Positions 1 to 8,851 of a stretch of DNA of 64,000 nucleotides are shown one piece after another (the first letter of the stretch is position 1; each line of letters begins with the position of its first letter). The notes beneath the pieces were generated by a model. It did not search any database. It had not been told where the DNA came from and worked only from the letters and a program-made list of their open reading frames with translations. This DNA is from a cyanobacterium endosymbiont of Rhopalodia gibberula (GTDB taxonomy: Bacteria > Cyanobacteriota > Cyanobacteriia > Cyanobacteriales > Microcystaceae). The position numbers were made by a program, and so were the translations under genes. The DNA is taken from the NCBI RefSeq assembly GCF_003574135.1, contig NZ_AP018341.1:186001-250000 (forward strand), written 5' to 3'.

Positions 1-1480
1 AGTTCAAACATTTTATATGCAGCATTTTTTTTTAGTTAAAAACATTATTCTATTTTTTTATTGTGAATTAGATCTGCTTTAATGCTTCCATTAGATAATT
101 TTAGTTTCCTCAATGTATATGCTACTCCATAAATAGAATTGGCCATTCCCATTCCCTATAACTTTAGGTATAAAAACTACATAAATTTAAATTTCAGGCT
201 AATAAAGTGAAGAAAAGGATTGTATCTAAAATTATTCCCGAGATAAACGCTCTAGCGTTAGAAAATTCTATATATTTCAAGATAACGTTAGATTAAAATA
301 TCAACATGGTTACTAACAATAAATAAGATGGTATTAGAACAGTGTTTTACCAGATTACTAAAGATTATTTTAAATAAATTAACACTGTGTTCCCTAATTC
401 TAAACTACTTTTTCCTGGTTTTTGAGTCTCCTTTACTGTAATACTTGTTATATCAGCATCTTTTCCCTTAAAGTATATCTAAATAATAGTCTATCGGAGA
501 TAAAAAAAGTATTCTGTACACTAAGTAAATGACTTCTTCTTAGACTTTTTCTTCATCAATATCTCTTAAAATCAATTCATCAAAGTAGTTTTGACTAAAA
601 GGTAGAATTCAGTATATACTATTTCCATCTGTCTACGGAGAAAAATTTCTTTCCAAAGGCGCACGAGAACGAAGTTTCTCTCACTAAGGACAGAAATAAA
701 AAACTGATTAAACATAATTCTTTCTGTAGAGAATTTAATATTAAAATTTAATATCAATTTTAAAGATTAAACTAACATAGTTTAACAGTCTATGATCTAA
801 TGGGCTACGACTAAAATCCAGTCAGCATTGACCCACCACTAAGTCTATCTTAAAAATTTACTGCATCTCATTATTTTATAAAGATCAAAGAATTAAGTTG
901 AAGTTCTCTTTCAAGACATTAAGTATGGTTTGTTAGATAAACTTTCGTTCTCAAACACAAACTAGAATTTTTCTCATACTATGTCTTCTAATCAAGAATC
1001 TCTCAACTACACTATGCTAATCTACTCTGTAACTGTTTTAGGATAAACTTTATGAGGAATCTCTAAAATTAAATGGATAAAAGATTATAGTTATGGTTGA
1101 TTAGACAAATAGCTTAAAATCAAGTAAATTGATGTTAAGCTATTCGACTCGTTTTATATACAACAAAAAAATTCTTAAAAGAGATTATACTCAGAAAATT
1201 TCTTATATATAGACAAAGAAGATGATTTTGCAGTTTAAAGACCGTAATTTTGAGATTTTTTGTGTTGAGGAGTTAAATGAATTAGGACAAATAGCTATTT
1301 GAAATAGTCGAAGTAAAAAAGTCATGAAAGTTATTCAAAATTGCTTAAGGGACTGAATATCTTAACTTTTGTATATTTACCTTTGAGACGTTATTGTGAT
1401 GAGGAGTTTTTTGAAAATCTACGAAAGAGTTCAGGGTACAATAAAAAACAGGCACATGAATAAAATAGTAGAAGTTCTCT
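1..1480. other. Gene-poor AT-rich stretch before leuB
   Basis: No intact gene is supported here. A possible coding scrap lies at 1222-1356 (+): it opens with ATG, reads ILQFKDRNFEIF then VEELNELGQIAI, meets TGA at 1300-1302 and stays in frame to a second TGA. A second scrap on the minus strand near 75-160 reads GMGMANSIYGVAYTLRKLK before TAA. Neither is recognised. The 61-codon minus-strand reading at 572-757 has no ribosome-binding site or recognisable motif and was not accepted as a gene. Confidence 0.5.
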
Positions 1481-2566
1481 ATGACGCGGCAATATACAAT
1501 TACCCTTCTTCCTGGTGATGGCATTGGGTCCGAAATCTTGACGGTTGCTGTAAAGATTCTACATGTCATTGGAAAACAGTTTAATATCAAATTTAACTTT
1601 AAAGAAGCCCTCATTGGAGGATCAGCAATCGATGCAACGGGGAAGCCCCTTCCTGAGGAAACCTTAACATGCTGTCGCAACAGTGATGCTGTTTTATTAG
1701 CTGCCATTGGGGGGTATAAATGGGATAATCTCCCTCGTTATCAACGTCCTGAAACAGGATTATTAGCTATTCGTGCCGGACTTGACCTTTTTGCCAACTT
1801 GCGTCCTGCAACCATTTTTCCCCAACTAATTGACGCTTCCTCTCTTAAACGAGAAGTGATAAGAGGAGTTGATATCATGGTAGTTCGAGAACTGACAGGG
1901 GGCATTTATTTTGGACAGCCTAAAGGCATTTTTAAGACGGAAATAGGAGAAAAACGAGGAGTTAACACGATGGCTTATATAGAGTCAGAAATTGACCGTA
2001 TTGCCAAAGTTGCTTTTGAAATAGCCCAAAAACGAAGCGGTAAGTTATGTTCCGTTGACAAAGCTAACGTCTTGGATGTTTCTCAATTGTGGCGTGACCG
2101 TGTCAATTATATAGCATCCCAATATTCTGACGTGGAAGTTTCTCACCTTTATGTTGACAACGCAGTTATGCAGTTAGTTCGCGCTCCTAAACAGTTTGAT
2201 ACTATCTTAACAGGTAACTTATTCGGGGACATTCTCTCCGATGCGGCGGCAATGTTAACGGGTAGTATTGGGATGTTACCCTCAGCTAGTCTAGGTTTAG
2301 AAAAACCAGGGTTATTTGAACCTGTTCACGGTTCAGCCCCTGATATTGCCGGACAAGATAAGGCTAACCCTCTCGCCCAGGTACTGAGTGCAGCCATGAT
2401 GTTACGGTATGGGTTAGATGAGCCTGACGCAGCAAGTAAAATTGAACAAGGGGTATTAGAAGTGTTAGCTCAGGGCTATCGGACAAGAGATATCATGTCC
2501 CCGCAGATGAAAGCGGTGGGGTGTCAGGAAATGGGAGATGTATTACTTAAAGTATTAGAATCTTAA
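1481..2566 (+). CDS. leuB: 3-isopropylmalate dehydrogenase
   Basis: This enzyme oxidises and decarboxylates 3-isopropylmalate with NAD in leucine biosynthesis, in the cytoplasm. The 361-residue product has the family's usual length. It begins with the [11 protein letters not shown] motif near residues 8-18, has the substrate-binding arginines in the middle ([13 protein letters not shown]), and carries the NAD-binding C-terminal motif [15 protein letters not shown] near residues 276-290. The ATG at 1481 gives the standard N-terminus, so the start is secure. It stands alone, with a desert upstream and a small unknown gene 83 bp downstream. It is intact, so leucine synthesis seems to be kept while neighbouring DNA decays. 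Confidence 0.97.
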   Translation: MTRQYTITLLPGDGIGSEILTVAVKILHVIGKQFNIKFNFKEALIGGSAIDATGKPLPEETLTCCRNSDAVLLAAIGGYKWDNLPRYQRPETGLLAIRAGLDLFANLRPATIFPQLIDASSLKREVIRGVDIMVVRELTGGIYFGQPKGIFKTEIGEKRGVNTMAYIESEIDRIAKVAFEIAQKRSGKLCSVDKANVLDVSQLWRDRVNYIASQYSDVEVSHLYVDNAVMQLVRAPKQFDTILTGNLFGDILSDAAAMLTGSIGMLPSASLGLEKPGLFEPVHGSAPDIAGQDKANPLAQVLSAAMMLRYGLDEPDAASKIEQGVLEVLAQGYRTRDIMSPQMKAVGCQEMGDVLLKVLES

Positions 2567-2649
2567 CATCTAAGATATCCGTCTTCATAGTAGGTATTGA
2601 CTAGGATGAGACATAACAAAAGTTAAGTTAAATTATAGGGGATAAAACA

Positions 2650-2910
2650 GTGAGATATGCACGTCAAACACCAGATACCAGACAACACGAGGTACAATTG
2701 CCTATTACTATTGATTGCGCTGTTTTAAGGGCGGCACAGCGTATTTACAGAACTTATTGTGTTTTACAGCCAAAACACAATAGGCGACCTTCTGGTATTG
2801 CCATTAATCGCAAAAGTAAACGAGGACAACTAATTTTTCGAGAAAACCCTGTTCTCTTACCTGGAGAAAGCTTTGTCTCAACCAATCAACTTGAAGTTGA
2901 AATTCATTAA
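2650..2910 (+). CDS. small hypothetical protein (86 aa, GTG start)
   Basis: An 86-residue reading frame starts at GTG 2650 and follows leuB by 83 bp on the same strand. It is basic, with a run rich in Arg/Lys and Pro in the middle (QPKHNRRPSG) and an acidic end. There is no signal peptide, membrane segment or motif I recognise. The upstream AAATTATAGGGGATAAAACA contains AGGGG about eight bases before the GTG, which supports translation. Base composition is clearly richer in G and C than the desert on its right, so I believe it is a real gene or a very recent remnant. Function unknown. Confidence 0.55.
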   Translation: MRYARQTPDTRQHEVQLPITIDCAVLRAAQRIYRTYCVLQPKHNRRPSGIAINRKSKRGQLIFRENPVLLPGESFVSTNQLEVEIH

Positions 2911-4094
2911 CTTTACAATTTTACACAAACTGAAATTTATGGAGTCCATAAATCAGTTACTTGAGTATTTAAATCGTAAATTGCTAAGAATTCATAACAG
3001 CCTTGTGATGATAATCGAAACTATGACTTTATGAGAATTTTTGATTTAAAGTAGTTTAGTATTTTTTCTAGTTAGAAGGATAGTTTTCTCTAAATAGAGA
3101 ATACCAAATAAACATTGAGAGCGTAAATCATTTTGTATTTCTAATGTTTAGACAATCACAGTTTGATTTAAATTACCTCAGTTGATTTTTTTTAAGCAAC
3201 ATTTTGTTTAATTGTCTTATTTAAACCATATTTATTTTCGGACATTATTCTTGTAATTTGATCAGCTTTTATATCGGATTAAATTTTCCTTCTCTTATCT
3301 TCAGTTCTGGAATATAAGTCAGTAAACAGAATGAATATAATGCTTTTTATTTCTATCACTTAAATTTCCCTTTTAAATTTTTATATCTTTTTAAGATTTG
3401 CTTATTAATAAATCGTAATTAAAACTTTTATTTTGTTGGTATATCATTATTATATTTAATAATATTTTTTTATCTTGTAGAACTATTTTTTATTTCCTGA
3501 CTTGTATATAAGTCTAATTTACTAATTTTTATAGACTAAAATCTGGTTTATCTCAGTAAGATAGCCATATATATACTCTCACTTTTAAAAAAATACAGTA
3601 TTCACCGCTCTGCTTGCTTAGATTATCCTCCTTTAGGATATAGATTAATTTTTATACTCACTATTTTTTATTTTTAATTATTTTTTCAGCAAATAATTGT
3701 TATAGAATTTGCTCTATTTTTTCTTATTTTAAGAGCTTAAATAGTTATCGACTACTGTAAGTTATTTTATTCTCTTTTGACAACTATTTACGATATTTTA
3801 TGTTTTCTTTTTTTAAGTTACTTTATTAAAAGTACTAGAAATTTTATTTTTAATTATTTTTTTTAAAAAATTATTTAATTTGACTTTATGTCCTCATTTT
3901 TGTTATCGTTTTGAAGTTTAATTTCAATTAATAGTAATCTTTAATAGTTTTTTTATTATAATTGTGTTAGTCTGATCTTTGGGTGAGCTGGTGTCTAGTA
4001 ATTGCTCTTTTTAAAAAGCTTTTCTATTTCAGACTTATTTTTAATTTACCTATTTATTAGGTATAGAATAATCGTAGTAACTTTTTAGGAGATA
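2911..4094. other. AT-rich non-coding desert
   Basis: About 1.2 kb of very AT-rich DNA with stops in all frames. I see no gene, RNA or convincing repeat. It looks like long-decayed sequence. Confidence 0.6.
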
Positions 4095-4235
4095 TTATCG
4101 GTTAATATTGGTGATATAATCGGGTGCCGTGTGTCCATTAAATAGCTGTTGATGACAACGACATAACGAACAATAGGCCTCTAATTGACAGTTATTTGTT
4201 TTTGAGCAGTTGGTGTAAGCCAAAACTCTCATCAT
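4095..4235 (-). CDS. possible 46-aa cysteine-rich small protein
   Basis: A short minus-strand frame starts at ATG 4235 (a second ATG follows directly) and ends at TAA 4095-4097. The 46-residue product has six cysteines clustered in the middle: TNCSK, then NNCQLEAYCSLCRCHQQLF. This suggests metal or redox chemistry, but no family is recognised. GGAAGA lies about six bases before the first ATG, a plausible Shine-Dalgarno sequence. The patch 4095-4297 is much richer in G+C than the desert to its left, as expected if coding. It is divergent from the alpha-glucosidase gene, with about 75 bp between the two starts. It could also be the tail of a truncated gene, because the frame stays open upstream. 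Confidence 0.45.
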   Translation of the reverse strand: MMRVLAYTNCSKTNNCQLEAYCSLCRCHQQLFNGHTAPDYITNINR

Positions 4236-4309
4236 CAAAGGTCTTCCAATTTGCCCCTCGATTTCAACTCTGTTTTTTTTAACCTTCGTTTTTTGAGGTG
4301 ACTACTCTG

Positions 4310-5980
4310 ATGTCTAGTTTCCAATCAAAATATCCATGGTGGTATGGATGCGTAATTTATGAAATTTATATCCGTAGCTTTTACGATAGCAATGGTGATG
4401 GTGTAGGAGATTTACAAGGAATCATCAAAAAGCTCGATTATTTAGCATCTCTTCCCATTGATGCTCTTTGGATCACGCCTTTTTACCAATCCCCTATGAA
4501 GGATTATGGATATGATATTTCAGATTATTATGCGGTTGATCCTCTATTTGGAACCTTAGAAGATTTTGAGGAATTAATTGAGAAAGCCCACGCCCGCAAT
4601 CTTAAAATTGTAGTTGATCAGGTATGGAGTCATACTTCTGATGTTCATCCTTGGTTTATTGAAAGTTGTTCTAATCGCTATAATTCCAAAGCAGATTGGT
4701 ATATTTGGGCTGATTCTAACCATGGAGATGTTCCAAATAATTGGTTGTCAATTTTCGGGGGAACTGCTTGGAAATGGTGCGAATCTCGCCAACAATATTA
4801 CCTCCATAATTTTATTGATGGCCAACCTGATCTCAACTGGCATAACCCTGATGTCGTTAGAGAAATTATGAAAGTGGTAGAATTTTGGCTAGAAAAAGGG
4901 GTTGATGGGGTACGTCTCGATGCTTGTAATTATTACATGCATGATCAAAATCTACTAGATAATCCGACTCGTACCAAAGGAATGCCAAATCAAGATGGAG
5001 TTTCTCCTCTTAATCCGTACTCTAACTTTATTAACCTCCACAATATGAATGAGGTTAAAAACATCAAATCTTTAAGACGCATCCGCAAAACTCTGAATAA
5101 ATACCCCGGAACCTTTGCTATTGGAGAAATTGTGGCGGCTGATGATCCCATGCGACAAACGGTTGAGTATATTCGGGGAGCAAATCGATTACACTCAGCG
5201 TACAATAGTGCTTTGTTAGTTAATGACAAACTAACACCCAAATTGATTGCCGAGGCGATCGAAGATTTATCTCTTTATCTCGAAGCGGATGAGGAAGAAA
5301 TGATCTGTATCACTATGAGTACTCATGACTTTCCTCGTGCTAGGTCGAGGTGGCAACCGGACGATGTTCGCCTAATACCAGCTTTTGAGAAAATGCTCAT
5401 TTCTTTGTTACCTACTCTACGGGGTATCATTTGTTTTTATCAAGGGGAAGAATTAGGACTAACAGAAACCAATGTCTCTAAAGAGAAGATGAAAGATCCT
5501 TTTGGGATTTTCTTCTATCCTTATTTTGCAGGACGCGATGGCTGTCGAACTCCTATGCCTTGGGAATCAGACGCAAACAATTTTGGGTTTACAGATAATG
5601 AGGAACCCTGGCTTCCTGTCGATGAACGATACCGGTCTCTTGCAGTTTCGGCTCAAGAAGAACGGGAAGATTCTATGCTTAACTATTTTCGATTTTTCCT
5701 AAAATGGCGTAATCGTCAGCCGGCTTTAAAATATGGGTCAGTGGAATTGATTGAAGCCGGAGATAGTGTCTTATCCTTCTTACGAAAAACCCCTGATCAA
5801 GAACTTCTTTGTGTCTTTAACATTAGTGAACAAACCAATTCCTATCTTATTTCTTTTCGATATGGAAAGGAACTTGTCGGGTCTAATATTATAAGTTTCC
5901 CCGCAACTAATTTGGGCAATGGACAAAGAACCGTCGAAATGGAACCTTTTGGCTTTGGTATCTTTGAACGAGAGTCGTAA
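4310..5980 (+). CDS. GH13 alpha-glucosidase / alpha-amylase family glycosidase
   Basis: A cytoplasmic GH13 enzyme acting on alpha-glucosidic bonds in short glucans or disaccharides. The (beta/alpha)8 signatures are in order: WWYGCVIYEIYIRSF at the N-terminus, region I DQVWSHTSD, region II GVRLDA with the nucleophile Asp (about residue 204), region III IGEI with the acid/base Glu (about 273), and region IV THDFPR with the transition-state Asp (about 340). Length (556 aa) matches oligo-1,6-glucosidase and trehalose-synthase-like members. ATG 4310 is preferred over GTG 4298 because GAGG at 4295-4298 sits 11 bases before the ATG, while no Shine-Dalgarno precedes the GTG. Substrate cannot be set from sequence alone. 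With glgC elsewhere in the window it fits glycogen or host-sugar metabolism (inference). Confidence 0.88.
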   Translation: MSSFQSKYPWWYGCVIYEIYIRSFYDSNGDGVGDLQGIIKKLDYLASLPIDALWITPFYQSPMKDYGYDISDYYAVDPLFGTLEDFEELIEKAHARNLKIVVDQVWSHTSDVHPWFIESCSNRYNSKADWYIWADSNHGDVPNNWLSIFGGTAWKWCESRQQYYLHNFIDGQPDLNWHNPDVVREIMKVVEFWLEKGVDGVRLDACNYYMHDQNLLDNPTRTKGMPNQDGVSPLNPYSNFINLHNMNEVKNIKSLRRIRKTLNKYPGTFAIGEIVAADDPMRQTVEYIRGANRLHSAYNSALLVNDKLTPKLIAEAIEDLSLYLEADEEEMICITMSTHDFPRARSRWQPDDVRLIPAFEKMLISLLPTLRGIICFYQGEELGLTETNVSKEKMKDPFGIFFYPYFAGRDGCRTPMPWESDANNFGFTDNEEPWLPVDERYRSLAVSAQEEREDSMLNYFRFFLKWRNRQPALKYGSVELIEAGDSVLSFLRKTPDQELLCVFNISEQTNSYLISFRYGKELVGSNIISFPATNLGNGQRTVEMEPFGFGIFERES

Positions 5981-6112
5981 TTAGGCATTATCATTTGATG
6001 CTTCTTCTACGATTGCTAGCAGGAGCGTCAAAAAAGGGAATCATATTGACTTTTAGGTTTGTCAAAAAGATAATATGATAGCCAGCCTATTTATTCAAGA
6101 ATTCCCAGTAAA

Positions 6113-6250
6113 TCAAAATGACTTAGCTAGTTTTCCAAAAATAAACACGATCAGAACAACTAAATAAGTCGCAACAATGCGTTTCTGATCCAATGTATCT
6201 GTTTAAAAATTTTCTAGTTTTCGGTTGATTTCCGTTTGATTCCTATCCAT
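6113..6250 (-). pseudogene. broken small coiled-coil/membrane protein gene
   Basis: On the minus strand a frame opens at ATG 6250, reads MDRNQTEINRKLENF, meets TAA at 6203-6205, and continues without a shift as TDTLDQKRIVATYLVVLIVF followed by IFGKLAKSF and TGA. A polar, helix-prone head followed by one hydrophobic membrane helix is a coherent small-protein design, so I read it as a gene with a nonsense mutation; a CAA-to-TAA change would fit. It lies 57 bp downstream of ktrA on the same strand. Family not recognised; chance similarity to coding DNA is possible. Confidence 0.4.
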
Positions 6251-6307
6251 TCTATCCTCAATAGATTTATTCGTCGGGTAGACTGCTAATTAGCGGATTT
6301 ATTACCA

Positions 6308-6997
6308 TTAAATTGGCAATTGTTGAATATCCCTATTGGAACCAATAATGACCATAACTAAGTTTTTATCAAGTTTTTCTTGGGGACTAGGGTTTATTTT
6401 AAATTTATCTTCTTTTCCAGTAGCCAAAACGTTGATTTTATAACGATTTCGAAGATTTAATTCCTCGATTGTTTTTCCGTGAAACTCCTCAGGAACCCAA
6501 ATTTCTACAATACTGTGATCAGGATCAAGATCAAACCGTTCAAGAATAGCTGGTTTTGTTAGAGTATAAGCTAATTCACATCCTGCATGATATTCAGGAA
6601 AGACCACTAAATCTGCTCCTACTCGTTCCAATAACTTTCCATGAACCTTAGAAGATGCTTTAGCAACAACCCATTCAACACCACCTTCTTTTACGTTGAG
6701 GGCCGTAACAATACTTTCTTCTAGATAGTTTCCAATAGCCACGATTACTGTATCAAATTCAAAAATTCCAGCCTCTTTTAAAGCATTAGGTTGAGTTGAG
6801 TCTAATTGAATAGCACTAGAAGCAATTTTCTCATTTAAAACTTGTGCTACTAGGGATTCTTTAATGTCAGTTCCTAACACTTCATAGCCCAGTTTATACA
6901 GTGTTCCAGAGACAGCTCGTCCAAAACGACCTAAACCAATAACCGCAAATTGACGAGTTTCTCTACGAAGATTATTCAAAAAGTTTAAGGATTTCAA
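6308..6997 (-). CDS. ktrA: Ktr/Trk potassium uptake system, NAD-binding regulatory subunit
   Basis: Cytoplasmic RCK subunit that gates the KtrB potassium channel in response to nucleotides. An N-terminal Rossmann domain (TrkA-N) shows AVIGLGRFGRAV at about residues 18-29, followed by the conserved acidic residue after strand 2 (GTDIKE). The C-terminal half is a TrkA-C domain ending near IGSNRD. At 229 residues it has the usual KtrA length. The start is TTG 6997, supported by the strong Shine-Dalgarno GGGGGAG about five bases upstream; no ATG fits the family's N-terminus better. It follows ktrB by about 98 bp in the same direction, so the two are probably co-transcribed. Confidence 0.93.
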   Translation of the reverse strand: MKSLNFLNNLRRETRQFAVIGLGRFGRAVSGTLYKLGYEVLGTDIKESLVAQVLNEKIASSAIQLDSTQPNALKEAGIFEFDTVIVAIGNYLEESIVTALNVKEGGVEWVVAKASSKVHGKLLERVGADLVVFPEYHAGCELAYTLTKPAILERFDLDPDHSIVEIWVPEEFHGKTIEELNLRNRYKINVLATGKEDKFKINPSPQEKLDKNLVMVIIGSNRDIQQLPI

Positions 6998-7095
6998 TGT
7001 TCTCCCCCTATTCTTTTGTTATTCAAAAGGTGCAGTTCTTCACTCCTTATCTTACCTTTTCGGATTGAAAATCATGAGATAACTTAACCCATTCC

Positions 7096-8460
7096 TTATC
7101 CAACTAACAAACGTTCTTCAGGGTATTGAACAACCCTAGGATTGATTTCACCGACAATAGCTGCCATAAATACAAGAATACCTACTCTTCCAGTATACAT
7201 AGCTAGAATTATTAAAAGTTGTGACAGGGGAGAAAGGCTGGCGGTAATTCCGGTGGAAAGTCCTACCGTAGTAAAGGCTGAAATTACCTCAAATAAAACT
7301 TGAAATGAACTGACCTCAGTATCAAAGAAAGCCGGGTGAAAACTAATCTCAATAAAGGAAATAAGAAAAGTAATAGAAATTACCATAATGGTTGAACCAA
7401 AAACAACAGCTACTGCTTTTAAAATTAGAGAAACTGGAATCTCACGCTTATACATCACCACTTGATCGTTACCCCGTAGAACTGAACGGGTGCAGTTAGT
7501 TAAGATACGAAGCGTTGTGGTTTTAATTCCCCCTCCTGTTCCACTTGGACTCGCCCCAACAAACATAAAACCCATCGTTAAGAATAGTCCAGAGATTGTC
7601 ATTCCTCCAATATCAATACTGTTAAATCCTGCAGTTCTAGTTGTTACAGATTGAAACCATGCCCCTAATAATTTACTTCTAAAATCTAGTGATGCTAAGG
7701 TGTTCTGATTCTTATATTCAACTAATAGAAACATGATTGTTCCCAGTATCAGTAAAAAGGCTGTGGTACTAATAACCACTTTGAAGTTAAGAGATAAAAA
7801 AACCCTTTCTCTACGCTTTTTAATTTTGTGTAAAATCCACAGATAAAGTTCAATAATAACTGAATAACCAATACCTCCAAAAATGATTAAAAAAGCGATA
7901 ACAAAATTAATTATAAGAGAATCTTGAAAACCAACTAAACTATCTAGAAAAAGACTAAATCCCGCATTATTCCAGGCACTGATACTATGAAAGATAGATA
8001 TCCATAGTGCACCGATTTCCCCGTATTTTTCTTTAAAAAAATTAAATAATAGTAAAGCTCCTACAATCTCAAAAAGAAGGGTCATTCCAATGATAGAACG
8101 AATAATTGTTTTGCTATTTTCTTGGCGAAGAGGACGATCTAAAGATTCTTGAATAGCTAATTTTTGTCGAAGATCAAATCGCCGACCAGTTAATAATATT
8201 AAAAAAGTTGTTGTTGTCATATATCCTAATCCTCCTATTTGAATTAATAGCAAGATAATTAATTGTCCCCAAAAAGAAAAATAGCTCCCTGTATCAACTA
8301 CGATCAAGCCAGTTACACAAACAGCAGAAGTTGCCGTAAATAAGGCGATGATTGGGTTATTCCAGTGATAATCATAAGTAGAAAATGGTAAAATTAACAG
8401 GAAAGTCCCCACTGAAATGACAGCCAAAAACCCTAAACAAATAGTACGAGCAATAGTCAT
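7096..8460 (-). CDS. ktrB: Ktr potassium uptake channel subunit
   Basis: Membrane-embedded potassium translocating subunit of the Trk/Ktr/HKT superfamily, working with KtrA below it. About 454 residues. The four channel-like repeats each carry the filter glycine in context: TSAVCVTGLIV, SAWNNAGFSLF, TTRTAGFNSI and SAFTTVGLSTG. Hydrophobic helices flank each pore loop. I chose ATG 8460 (MTIARTICLGFLAV) rather than TTG 8475, because the extra five residues add nothing and neither start has a clear Shine-Dalgarno. A third cyanobacterial subunit (KtrE) is not present in the window. Retention suggests that potassium and osmotic balance are still handled by the cell itself (inference). Confidence 0.93.
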   Translation of the reverse strand: MTIARTICLGFLAVISVGTFLLILPFSTYDYHWNNPIIALFTATSAVCVTGLIVVDTGSYFSFWGQLIILLLIQIGGLGYMTTTTFLILLTGRRFDLRQKLAIQESLDRPLRQENSKTIIRSIIGMTLLFEIVGALLLFNFFKEKYGEIGALWISIFHSISAWNNAGFSLFLDSLVGFQDSLIINFVIAFLIIFGGIGYSVIIELYLWILHKIKKRRERVFLSLNFKVVISTTAFLLILGTIMFLLVEYKNQNTLASLDFRSKLLGAWFQSVTTRTAGFNSIDIGGMTISGLFLTMGFMFVGASPSGTGGGIKTTTLRILTNCTRSVLRGNDQVVMYKREIPVSLILKAVAVVFGSTIMVISITFLISFIEISFHPAFFDTEVSSFQVLFEVISAFTTVGLSTGITASLSPLSQLLIILAMYTGRVGILVFMAAIVGEINPRVVQYPEERLLVG

Positions 8461-8475
8461 AAAAAAAGATAGCAA

Positions 8476-8851
8476 GTAACGGGGAAAACCAAGAAAATAT
8501 AACTTTTTAGACTGTCTTTGACAACTTTATAATAAAAAAATCTGAAAGTTTTGCGTTGCAAGACTCTCAAGCCCCCAAGACTTGATCTTTATCGAGATTC
8601 AATTTTCGGAGTGACATAATACAGTCAGGACTTTTGTTCTGACTGTATTATGTCACTAATTTATCATACTAAGTCTAGAAGAGCCAAGAATATTACTGAT
8701 GAGTCTGAGAACTAATTTTACTATTAAGTAAGGGCACGACATACTGTCCCTTCACTCCCGGCTGAAAGCCCAGTATTGATTCGGTAACTTCGTCAATAAA
8801 AAAAGTTCAATTTGGAATTTATCTACCTTTGATTTAAGTAGTCTTGATTAT
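8476..8851. other. spacer between SpoIID gene and ktrB with a coding-like scrap
   Basis: The 376-bp spacer holds a perfect inverted repeat (listed separately) and a G+C-richer patch at 8693-8806. Read on the minus strand, that patch gives IDEVTESILGFQPGVKGQYV then VPLLNSKISSQTHQ and TAA, with no start codon. This looks like the C-terminal end of a lost protein that I do not recognise. Confidence 0.45.
8611..8656. terminator. perfect 18-bp inverted repeat, 10-base loop
   Basis: Left arm 8611-8628 (GTGACATAATACAGTCAG) pairs exactly with right arm 8639-8656, with loop 8629-8638. It lies downstream of the SpoIID gene and upstream of ktrB. No strong T-run follows on the minus strand, so a terminator role is plausible but not proven. 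Confidence 0.6.

Noticed and set aside
572-757. 61-codon minus-strand frame
   Set aside because: No ribosome site, no motif, composition like the surrounding desert.
1345-1707. 120-codon minus-strand frame over the leuB start
   Set aside because: It is antisense to a certain gene and has no recognisable motif; it is a shadow of leuB.
8693-8806. c-di-AMP (ydaO-type) riboswitch in the ktrB leader
   Set aside because: The location is attractive and GCCGGGAG-like bases occur, but the conserved core could not be laid out, and the same bases read well as a protein tail.
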